DNA from: Bacteroidota bacterium
GTDB taxonomy: Bacteria; Bacteroidota; Ignavibacteria; Ignavibacteriales; Melioribacteraceae
Assembly: GCA_021786655.1 (NCBI GenBank)
Contig: JAJYMU010000302.1
Location: forward strand, 1 to 5,034
DNA length: 5,034 nucleotides
Reading direction: 5' to 3'
The position numbers and the translations under genes are program-made. Below the pieces are notes generated by a model, which saw nothing but the letters and a program-made list of their open reading frames with translations, ran no database searches and was not told the origin of the DNA. This document shows, one piece after another, positions 1-5,034 of this stretch (the first letter of the stretch is position 1; each line of letters starts with the position of its first letter).

Positions 1-2
1 TT

Positions 3-152
3 GAATCGTTAATCATTTCTCAAAAGGATAGAAGCTATCCCGGTATTGGAGATTTAGCAGTTGTAAAATTGCTTGTACAGAAGAAAAATGTTCAAGAAAC
101 TGTAGCAATCATTCGCGATATCGAAGAATCCAAAACTGACGACGAGGAATAA
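3..152 (+). CDS. C-terminal fragment, possible DUF2007 small protein
   Basis: The frame is open from the left edge to the TAA at 150-152 and encodes the last 49 residues of a protein whose start lies outside the window. It reads with no internal stop and ends in an acidic tail (SKTDDEE). The segment around KDRSYPGIGDLAVVKLLV, followed by a helix-like stretch (NVQETVAIIRDI), resembles the end of DUF2007 proteins: short alpha/beta proteins called putative signal-transducing proteins, in which a 'KxDSSY..G...L.V' strand precedes a final helix. As I recall, DUF2007 genes sit next to cdsA in many Bacteroidota, which fits the position. The biochemical role of that family is unknown. The family call is tentative because the N-terminal half is missing; that this is a real coding end is much safer, given the zero-base junction with cdsA. 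Confidence 0.6.
   Translation, partial: ESLIISQKDRSYPGIGDLAVVKLLVQKKNVQETVAIIRDIEESKTDDEE
144..148 (+). promoter_or_regulatory. Likely ribosome binding site of cdsA
   Basis: GAGGA lies within the last codons of the upstream gene, four bases before the cdsA ATG at 153. The spacing is on the short side. Because the upstream stop codon directly abuts the ATG, translation of cdsA is probably helped by ribosomes finishing the upstream gene. Confidence 0.5.
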
Positions 153-983
153 ATGGCAAAAGCATTCAGCAAGCTCTCAACCCGCGTGATCGTTGCTGTT
201 TTAGGCATTCCATTAATAGTCATCGTAAGTCTCTATGGAAAATATCCCTTCTTAGTCTTCGCGGCATTTATCGGTCTGGTGTCGTTTCATGAATTTTCTA
301 AAATGGTTAAGAACAGAAAATACTTTACGAATAATCTCGTTGGATATTTAGCCATTGTTGCCATCATTTTAAATGAGTACAAAACTTTTATCGATTTCAA
401 AATTTTATTTTTTTTGATTGTAGCTGTGCTGCTGCTTTTTGAGCTGTTCCGGAATAAAGAATCCGCCGTATCAAACCTTGGAGTTTCTCTTCTAGGAATT
501 TTTTACATTGGATTTTTCTCCTCAGCGCTTGTGAACTTGCGTGAATTCTATAACGATTCCATTTTCGTTTACAGCCAGGGCGGGTATTTAATCATTTCAA
601 TTTTAGTTTCGATTTGGATTTGCGATTCCGCCGCTTACTTTTTAGGTACCGCATACGGAAAAAATAAATTGATGCCGCGTGTAAGTCCCAACAAAAGCTG
701 GGAAGGCGCATTCGCCGGATTTGTTTTTTCGATAATAGGAATGCTGGCGTGCAAATCTATTATAGCTGATTTCCTAAACTGGAGCGACGCAATCGTTATT
801 GGCTTGATTGTAGGAACCGTTGGGCAAATCGGCGATCTAATCGAAAGTCTGATCAAGCGGGACACTTTTGTTAAGGATTCGTCTTCAATCATACCGGGTC
901 ATGGCGGAATTTTTGACCGGTTCGATTCATTACTTTTCTCTGCGCCGGTTGTATATTTGTACCTCAATTATATAGCCAAGTAA
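153..983 (+). CDS. cdsA: Phosphatidate cytidylyltransferase (CDP-diacylglycerol synthase)
   Basis: This integral inner-membrane enzyme converts phosphatidate and CTP into CDP-diacylglycerol and pyrophosphate, the branch point for phosphatidylethanolamine, phosphatidylglycerol and cardiolipin synthesis. The 276-residue length is normal for bacterial CdsA. The complete family signature is at residues 232-258: it begins SLIKR, then has KD at 241-242, the HGG at 250-252 and DRFD at 255-258, and every fixed position is met. Upstream conserved blocks DSAAYFLG (158-165) and SPNKSWEG (178-185) are also present. The protein is very hydrophobic, with about seven to eight membrane segments (for example near 12-28, 31-45, 62-73, 83-98, 108-127, 143-157, 186-204 and 213-226). 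The ATG at 153 directly follows the upstream stop, with GAGGA four bases before it, so the start is well supported. It is followed by a 193-bp repeat-bearing gap before rimO. Confidence 0.97.
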   Translation: MAKAFSKLSTRVIVAVLGIPLIVIVSLYGKYPFLVFAAFIGLVSFHEFSKMVKNRKYFTNNLVGYLAIVAIILNEYKTFIDFKILFFLIVAVLLLFELFRNKESAVSNLGVSLLGIFYIGFFSSALVNLREFYNDSIFVYSQGGYLIISILVSIWICDSAAYFLGTAYGKNKLMPRVSPNKSWEGAFAGFVFSIIGMLACKSIIADFLNWSDAIVIGLIVGTVGQIGDLIESLIKRDTFVKDSSSIIPGHGGIFDRFDSLLFSAPVVYLYLNYIAK

Positions 984-1032
984 AGCTTTGTTCTTCTGTT
1001 CTTGCCCGACCCGTTTCGTCCCGATGGTTGAA

Positions 1033-1056
1033 TCGAGGCAGAGAAAGTCGAGGCAG
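1033..1056 (+). repeat. Direct repeat, two copies of TCGAGGCAG
   Basis: Two perfect 9-bp copies, TCGAGGCAG at 1033-1041 and at 1048-1056, are offset by 15 bp within the GC-richer part of the cdsA-rimO gap. The function is unknown; it could be an internal repeat of an interspersed element or a protein binding site. Confidence 0.6.
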
Positions 1057-1100
1057 GCTCTTAATCTGGGCGGTACTAATCCACACGATGAAAGACAGAG

Positions 1101-1130
1101 TAAGAGCAAGAATAAGCTTAAGAGCAAGAT
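1101..1130 (+). repeat. Degenerate hexamer tandem repeat (YAAGAR-like)
   Basis: Five consecutive hexamers read TAAGAG, CAAGAA, TAAGCT, TAAGAG, CAAGAT. The 11-mer TAAGAGCAAGA occurs perfectly at 1101-1111 and 1119-1129, giving an 18-bp higher-order period. In the rimO frame it reads as alternating lysines (KSKNKLKSK), which explains the misleading basic extension ahead of RimO. On the other strand it reads as a leucine-rich pseudo-signal peptide. It looks like a low-complexity intergenic repeat and not a gene. Confidence 0.7.
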
Positions 1131-1150
1131 AATATTCCAAAACAAACGTT

Positions 1151-1180
1151 ATGATTTACCTGAAAGATTTTTTCACATGA
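1151..1180 (+). other. Nine-codon ORF overlapping the rimO start (possible leader)
   Basis: An ATG at 1151 opens a nine-codon frame (MIYLKDFFT) whose TGA at 1178-1180 overlaps the rimO ATG at 1177-1179 in an ATGA arrangement, the same junction seen between rimO and the next gene. No Shine-Dalgarno-like sequence precedes it, and such a short frame can arise by chance. It is recorded only as a possible coupling leader. Confidence 0.2.
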
Positions 1181-2505
1181 ACAAAGAAAAAATTTCCGTT
1201 ATAACTCTCGGCTGTTCGAAGAACACAGTTGATTCCGAACGGCTGATGAGTCAATTGAAACTGAATAAATTTGATCTGATCGGCGACCCCAACAAAGCCG
1301 ATTCCGTTGTGATCAACACGTGCGGATTTATTGACGCGGCCAAAGAGGAATCCATCAACACAATTCTTTCTGCCATCGAGTTGAAGAAAAAAGGAAGGCT
1401 AAAAAAAGTTATAGTCGCCGGCTGTCTTTCGGAAAGATACATGAATGATTTAATGAAAGAGATTCCTGAAGTCGATGCATTCTTTGGAACCGAAGCTTAC
1501 GAAGGAATTGTCCGCGAATTCGGCGGCAACTTAAAATATGAATTGCTCGGCGAGCGAATAGTTACAACGCCGAAACATTTTGCTTATCTGAAAATCAGCG
1601 AAGGGTGCGATAACCCGTGTTCCTTTTGTGCTATCCCGCTTATGCGCGGAGTTCATAAAACCAAACCGATGGATGAATTGCTAAACGAAGCGTCGCTGCT
1701 CGCCGCAAAAGGAGTTAAAGAATTAATTCTCATCGGGCAAGACACGACCGATTACGGAATCGATTTATACGGCAAAAGAAACATTGCCGAGCTGCTGCGG
1801 AAATTATCCGGGATTGCCGGCATAGAATGGATTCGTTTACTTTATGTTTATCCCTCTCATCTTCCGGATGAACTGATAGAAGAAATCGCCGTCAATCCGA
1901 AAATTTGTAAATACATCGACATTCCACTTCAGCATATTTCCGATAATGTTTTAAAATCCATGCGGCGCGGTATAACGAAAAGAAGAACAATAGAACTTCT
2001 GCAACAGTTGAAAGAACGAATTCCAAACTTAACTTTGCGGACGACTTTTATTGTCGGCTACCCGAATGAAACAGAAAATGAATTTGAGGAACTCTGCGGC
2101 TTCGTCCGCGATATAAAATTTGACCGTTTCGGCGTGTTCAATTATTCGGTTGAAGAAAACACTCCGAGTTTCATCCTTAACGACCCGATTCCGCTGGAAA
2201 CAAAAGAAGAACGGAAAGCAACACTAATGGAAATTCAAAAAAATATTTCGGAAGAAAAGAATCGCATGTTTATCGGCAAAAAAATGAAAGTGGTCATCGA
2301 CGCGTTTGAAAACAATCAGTACATAGGACGAACCGAACGCGACGCGCCGGAAGTGGACGGCGAAGTAATAATAGATGCAAAAAAAGGTGCATTAGAGATT
2401 GGTGAATTTTATGACGTTGAAATTTACGATTGCAATGAGTATGATTTATTTGGTAACTTAACTAAAGTTAGCGAGCTACATACGCAAGCAAAGGAGTCAC
2501 AATGA
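1177..2505 (+). CDS. rimO: Ribosomal protein S12 methylthiotransferase RimO
   Basis: RimO is a cytoplasmic radical-SAM enzyme with two 4Fe-4S clusters that adds a methylthio group to the conserved aspartate of ribosomal protein S12. From the ATG at 1177 the protein has 442 residues, typical for the family. The N-terminal UPF0004 domain has cluster cysteines C13 (LGCSKNTVDSER), C49 (NTCGF) and C83 (AGCLSERY). The radical-SAM motif CxxxCxxC is at C144, C148 and C151 (EGCDNPCSFCAIP). A C-terminal TRAM-like domain covers about 368-432 and includes RTERDAPEVDGEV. The GCSKN and DAPEVDG wording favours RimO over the tRNA enzyme MiaB. An in-frame TTG at 988 would add 63 residues encoded by repeats; I reject it because RimO proteins begin just before the VITLGC strand. 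The ribosome binding site is weak (GAAAGA, 1162-1167). The stop overlaps the next gene by 4 bp. Confidence 0.96.
   Translation: MNKEKISVITLGCSKNTVDSERLMSQLKLNKFDLIGDPNKADSVVINTCGFIDAAKEESINTILSAIELKKKGRLKKVIVAGCLSERYMNDLMKEIPEVDAFFGTEAYEGIVREFGGNLKYELLGERIVTTPKHFAYLKISEGCDNPCSFCAIPLMRGVHKTKPMDELLNEASLLAAKGVKELILIGQDTTDYGIDLYGKRNIAELLRKLSGIAGIEWIRLLYVYPSHLPDELIEEIAVNPKICKYIDIPLQHISDNVLKSMRRGITKRRTIELLQQLKERIPNLTLRTTFIVGYPNETENEFEELCGFVRDIKFDRFGVFNYSVEENTPSFILNDPIPLETKEERKATLMEIQKNISEEKNRMFIGKKMKVVIDAFENNQYIGRTERDAPEVDGEVIIDAKKGALEIGEFYDVEIYDCNEYDLFGNLTKVSELHTQAKESQ
2491..2496 (+). promoter_or_regulatory. Strong ribosome binding site of the GWxTD gene
   Basis: AAGGAG ends five bases before the ATG at 2502 and lies inside the last codons of rimO. 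It is the best Shine-Dalgarno match in the window and fixes the start of the downstream gene, whose ATG overlaps the rimO TGA. Confidence 0.8.
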
Positions 2506-3776
2506 AACGGTTGGCATTGATCTGGTGTTTATTAGGAGCGGTTTTATACGCGCAAGTCGAATACTCTGCCCGCGCAGGTGCTTTCGGAAGCGTTATTAAT
2601 TTTTCGGTCGATTATGCCAACTACAAAAGCGCAGTTCCGAATAAATCGCGTGTCGATGTGTTTGTAAAAGTCCCTTATTCAAGCATTCAATTTGTAAAAA
2701 AGGAAAACTCATATCACGCCACGTATGACGTTACTTTAACTTTCCTAGACGAGAGTAAGAAGAACGTTCTGTTTGAAAGAATCTGGAAAGAACGCGTTAA
2801 GTCGGATGATTTCGATCAGACGCTTTCCAAAAATAATTTCAATCTGAGCTACAAAAGTTACGACATGAATCCCGGCAAGTATTTTTTGAAATGTATAATC
2901 GAGGATTCGGAATCCCGAAGAACATCTTTTAAGGAAATTCCGTTAACCGTCCGGCAGATTTCCGACACTCTCGGTATGAGCGACGTAATGTTTATCTCCG
3001 ATGTCGTTAAAGATTCTACCGGTGAAAAAATTATTCCGAATGTTTCAACCTTTGTTACAAATAAAACCGATTCACTTTCTTTCTTCTTCACTATTTATTC
3101 GAACAAAGCCCGCGACATAGTTCTTGAATACTCGATGAACGAATTAAAGAGCGGTAAATCTTTCAAGCAGGATGATCCCCGTACATTAAAAGCCGGAAAT
3201 AATCTTATCAGACACACAATCAAAAACGCAAACTTTTCTTTGGGAGATTATACATTGAAAGTTGCATTGAAGAACAAAGATTGGAAAGATGTTGAGACAA
3301 CCGAGAAAAAGTTTTATTCGATAATCTACGGTGTGCCGAATACCATAACCGATCTCGACCTGGCCGTTGATGAAATGCTTTACATCGCAACGCCGGAAGA
3401 ATTAGATTTTATTAAAGACGCTAAGACATACGATGAAAAACTTAACCGATTCCTTGCTTACTGGGATAAGAAAAAACCTAATCCGAAAATTGAGGAGAAC
3501 CCGATTCTTTATGAATATTACCGGAGAATCGAATACGCAAACAAAACTTTCAAAGGATTTGGCGCAGGATGGCATTCCGACATGGGAATGGTCTATGTTA
3601 CGTTCGGACCGCCCAGTTACGTTGAACGGCATCCGATGGATCCCGATGCAAAGCCGTATGAGATTTGGGATTATTACGATCTGAACCGCAGTTTTGTTTT
3701 TTCCGATCAAACCGGGTTTGGAGATTACAGGCTTGTCAATCCGGATTACAGCCGTTGGCCTGGATATAGACAGTGA
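2502..3776 (+). CDS. GWxTD domain-containing exported protein
   Basis: This 424-residue protein has a Sec-type signal peptide (KR at 2-3, hydrophobic core to about 15, likely cleavage after LYA at 15-17). There is no lipobox at C9, so it is probably periplasmic or loosely envelope-bound. The middle, about 20-280, looks beta-rich and I cannot assign it to a family. The C-terminal part, about 285-415, is the GWxTD domain: GWHSD at 356-360 (serine where the name-giving motif has threonine), then GMVYVTFGPPSYVERHP, YEIWDYY, FVFSDQTGFGDYRLVNP. The domain's function is not established; it recurs in Bacteroidota-related and other Gram-negative phyla. The start is secure: a strong Shine-Dalgarno at 2491-2496 and an ATGA overlap with rimO. 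Coupling to rimO sets shared expression but does not by itself show a shared function. Confidence 0.9.
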   Translation: MKRLALIWCLLGAVLYAQVEYSARAGAFGSVINFSVDYANYKSAVPNKSRVDVFVKVPYSSIQFVKKENSYHATYDVTLTFLDESKKNVLFERIWKERVKSDDFDQTLSKNNFNLSYKSYDMNPGKYFLKCIIEDSESRRTSFKEIPLTVRQISDTLGMSDVMFISDVVKDSTGEKIIPNVSTFVTNKTDSLSFFFTIYSNKARDIVLEYSMNELKSGKSFKQDDPRTLKAGNNLIRHTIKNANFSLGDYTLKVALKNKDWKDVETTEKKFYSIIYGVPNTITDLDLAVDEMLYIATPEELDFIKDAKTYDEKLNRFLAYWDKKKPNPKIEENPILYEYYRRIEYANKTFKGFGAGWHSDMGMVYVTFGPPSYVERHPMDPDAKPYEIWDYYDLNRSFVFSDQTGFGDYRLVNPDYSRWPGYRQ

Positions 3777-3777
3777 T

Positions 3778-3811
3778 AGAACGTTAAGCAAGAGTGAAGA
3801 GTGCAGAACGT
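3778..3811 (+). repeat. Short purine-rich direct repeats after the GWxTD gene
   Basis: Two kinds of repeat are nested here. AGAACGT occurs at 3778-3784 and 3805-3811, and between them AAGAGTG is repeated perfectly in tandem at 3790-3796 and 3797-3803. The style resembles the AAGAG-type hexamers at 1101-1130, suggesting the same class of intergenic low-complexity sequence. No function can be assigned. Confidence 0.55.
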
Positions 3812-3850
3812 AGAGTTACTATAAATGTTTAATTCATTCCGCATAATAAT

Positions 3851-3871
3851 TTTTTAAATCTACTTTAAAAA
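3851..3871 (+). other. AT-only inverted repeat abutting the kinase start
   Basis: TTTTTAAA (3851-3858) and TTTAAAAA (3864-3871) are perfect 8-bp arms around the 5-base loop TCTAC. The last arm base is the A of the kinase ATG. There is no Shine-Dalgarno match here. The stem has only A-T pairs and is therefore weak. It could slightly mask the start codon or be chance in AT-rich leader DNA. It lacks the GC stem and trailing T-run expected of a terminator on the + strand. Confidence 0.35.
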
Positions 3872-4833
3872 TGATTCTCACTGTTACAATCAATCCGCTT
3901 TTAGAAAGACGATTGTTTTTTCATTCCGTTGAACTTGGAAAAGAAAACAGAAGCATCAGAGAAACTTTTTCTGCGGGCGGAAAAGGAATAAACGTAAGCC
4001 GGCAATTAAACTTTCTCGGAATTCCGAATCATGCTTTTACTTTCCTGGGCGGAAACAACGGAAAAATTTTGCGTCATTGCATCACCAATGACAAAATTGA
4101 TTTGAGTGTTGTTTCAACAAAATCCGAAACGCGTTCGGCAGATGTAATCATCGAAGAGAATTCAAATCGCATCTCAACCTTTTTCGGCACAAACAGCGAA
4201 GTAAATATTTCGGAATCATCGGACTTCAAAAGTAAACTTGAGAAGATGATTCAGAATTGCTCAATCGTAGTTTTCGCCGGAAGTTCTCCCTCTCCGGCGG
4301 CAGATGATATTTTTCCATTCGGAATCAAGCTTGCAAACAAACATGATAAAGTTTCCATACTTGATACTTACGGCAACCATCTCAAAAATTGCATCGATGC
4401 GTCGCCGACTGCGATTCACAATAACGTTTCCGAAGTTGAAAGGTCGCTCAATATGTCACTTCACAGCGAATCAAACAAACTTGAATACTTGCGCGGGCTA
4501 TATTCCAAAGGGGTAAAACTAACTTTTCTAACCGACGGCGCAAATGCGGCGTACGTTTCAAAATTTGATTTTCACTACAAGATTGATCAGCCGAAAATTC
4601 AAACATTAGATGCAACTGGAAGCGGCGATGCATTCGTAGCTGGAGTTGCCTACGGTATGGAAAAGTCTCTTGTGTTTGAAGAGTTCGCAAAAATTGCAGC
4701 GGCATTGGGCGCGGCAAACGCTTCAATGCTCAAAACATGTTCCGTCTCGTTTGATCAAATGAATCGTTATGTTGATACAGTGAAAGTTACGCCAGTCGGT
4801 AAAAAGATGAAGATAAAAGATGAAGATAATTGA
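3871..4833 (+). CDS. PfkB-family sugar kinase, 1-phosphofructokinase type
   Basis: This is a 320-residue cytoplasmic kinase of the ribokinase/PfkB superfamily, in the subgroup of 1-phosphofructokinase and tagatose-6-phosphate kinase; it should phosphorylate a phosphosugar with ATP. The N-terminal NPLLE is at 8-12, where the family normally has NPxxD. The glycine-rich signature AGGKGINVSRQLNFLG is at 35-50, GSSPSP at 138-142 onward, a nucleotide-site segment TDGANAAYV at 221-229, and DATGSGDAFVAG at 247-258 with the expected catalytic base D253. The HNN at 183-185 replaces the usual KPN-type segment. The length is normal and the frame intact. The exact substrate cannot be read, so no symbol is given (fruK-like is possible). 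The ATG at 3871 has no Shine-Dalgarno but an A-rich leader, common in Bacteroidota-type genes. The stop overlaps the next start as TGATG. Confidence 0.88.
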   Translation: MILTVTINPLLERRLFFHSVELGKENRSIRETFSAGGKGINVSRQLNFLGIPNHAFTFLGGNNGKILRHCITNDKIDLSVVSTKSETRSADVIIEENSNRISTFFGTNSEVNISESSDFKSKLEKMIQNCSIVVFAGSSPSPAADDIFPFGIKLANKHDKVSILDTYGNHLKNCIDASPTAIHNNVSEVERSLNMSLHSESNKLEYLRGLYSKGVKLTFLTDGANAAYVSKFDFHYKIDQPKIQTLDATGSGDAFVAGVAYGMEKSLVFEEFAKIAAALGAANASMLKTCSVSFDQMNRYVDTVKVTPVGKKMKIKDEDN

Positions 4834-5034
4834 TGACTCGCCGAATTATTAGAAATTGTCTCGCGTTTTTCTTTTTCACCTACACCTTCCTTTCTGCTCA
4901 AGAAATTTTCTCGATACAAATAACCGGTAATAAAATTTTCACCACAAACGATTACTTGGGGTGGATGAAAGTTAGCCCGGGGACAAAAATATTTCCGGCA
5001 TTGGAAGACAGTGTTCGCGGAAGAATTTACTCGT
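4833..5034 (+). CDS. Exported POTRA-domain protein, probably BamA/TamA-type outer membrane protein (5' part only)
   Basis: The ATG at 4833 shares its A with the kinase TGA (4831-4833) and opens a frame that runs off the right edge after 67 codons. The product starts with a signal peptide: RR at 3-4, a Phe-rich hydrophobic core, and likely cleavage after LSA at 20-22. Next comes IFSIQITGNKIFTTNDYL followed by a 'KVSPGTKIF' turn, which matches the opening strand-helix pattern of a POTRA domain ('I..I.I.GN..F....L.....L..G..F'). POTRA domains precede the beta-barrel in BamA, TamA and related outer-membrane assembly or secretion proteins. The barrel lies outside the window, so the exact family is open; a ShlB/FhaC-type or AsmA-unrelated surface-antigen protein is possible. 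A weak GAAGA at 4822-4826 may serve as the ribosome binding site, helped by coupling to the kinase gene. Confidence 0.75.
   Translation, partial: MTRRIIRNCLAFFFFTYTFLSAQEIFSIQITGNKIFTTNDYLGWMKVSPGTKIFPALEDSVRGRIYS

Larger units (their letters stand above)
984..1176 (+). other. Repeat-rich intergenic region between cdsA and rimO
   Basis: This 193-bp gap breaks an otherwise tightly packed gene run. Its first part (about 1001-1075) is visibly richer in G and C than the flanking genes and holds the direct repeat TCGAGGCAG at 1033-1041 and 1048-1056. Its later part is a purine-rich hexamer array at 1101-1130. Reading on from a TTG at 988, the gap has no stop in the rimO frame, so a 63-residue extension is formally possible. 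That extension is rich in Lys, Arg, Ser and Gln and does not look like a RimO N-terminus. I see no clear rho-independent terminator and no convincing promoter. It is best described as a noncoding insertion or small interspersed repeat, possibly carrying a promoter I cannot identify. Confidence 0.6.

Noticed and set aside
930..1145. Minus-strand 71-residue frame that starts like a lipoprotein (leucine-rich stretch followed by LSSC).
   Set aside because: The leucine-rich part is the complement of the AAGAG hexamer repeat and its flanks, and the rest overlaps the end of cdsA antisense. There is no family resemblance, so it is a composition artefact.
984..1176. A tRNA or other structured RNA in the cdsA-rimO gap.
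   Set aside because: I could find no cloverleaf arms, no TTCRA-type T-loop with paired stem, and no GC-rich hairpin followed by a T-run.
3433..3684. Plus-strand 83-residue frame inside the GWxTD gene.
   Set aside because: It is out of frame with the conserved domain, has no ribosome binding site of note and resembles no known protein.
3402..3791. Minus-strand 129-residue frame opposite the C-terminal half of the GWxTD gene.
   Set aside because: It lies wholly antisense to a well-supported conserved domain and shows no recognisable motif.
3820..3850. TATAAA and TAATAA sequences considered as a -10 promoter element for the kinase gene.
   Set aside because: The leader is AT-rich, so such hexamers are expected by chance. 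I found no matching -35 element, nor the TAnnTTTG element typical of Bacteroidota at a sensible distance.
4448..4726. Minus-strand 92-residue frame opposite the kinase gene.
   Set aside because: It is antisense to the conserved GSGD region of the kinase, with a skewed Arg/Leu/Gln-rich composition typical of a shadow frame.

Overview
The window is a moderately AT-rich stretch with all genes on the + strand: four complete genes and a partial gene at each edge. The combination of a GWxTD-domain exported protein, a possible DUF2007 tail directly before cdsA, a RimO, and a POTRA-type outer-membrane protein points to a Gram-negative member of the Bacteroidota/Chlorobi/Ignavibacteria group, most likely Ignavibacteria-like. 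This is inferred from gene content and protein style, not from a marker gene or a search.

Layout. Positions 3-152 hold the C-terminus of a small protein, possibly of the DUF2007 family. Its stop codon abuts cdsA (153-983), the CDP-diacylglycerol synthase of phospholipid synthesis. A 193-bp gap (984-1176) carries an unusual repeat-rich block that stays open in frame with the next gene. rimO (1177-2505), which methylthiolates ribosomal protein S12, overlaps by 4 bp a GWxTD-domain exported protein (2502-3776). A 94-bp gap follows, with short purine-rich repeats and an AT-only hairpin. Then comes a PfkB/1-phosphofructokinase-family sugar kinase (3871-4833). Its stop codon overlaps the start of a truncated exported protein with a POTRA-like beginning (4833 to the window edge), probably of the BamA/TamA type.

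The genes form two tightly packed runs, DUF2007-cdsA-rimO-GWxTD and kinase-outer-membrane protein. Zero-spacing or overlapping junctions suggest translational coupling. The products serve the envelope (CdsA, GWxTD protein, POTRA protein), the ribosome (RimO) and sugar metabolism (kinase), so these look like housekeeping transcription units and not one pathway. I found no tRNA, rRNA, CRISPR array, insertion sequence or convincing terminator. I do not see a novel system. The points most worth a second look are the repeat block between cdsA and rimO, the nine-codon ORF overlapping the rimO start, and the altered substrate-site motif of the kinase.
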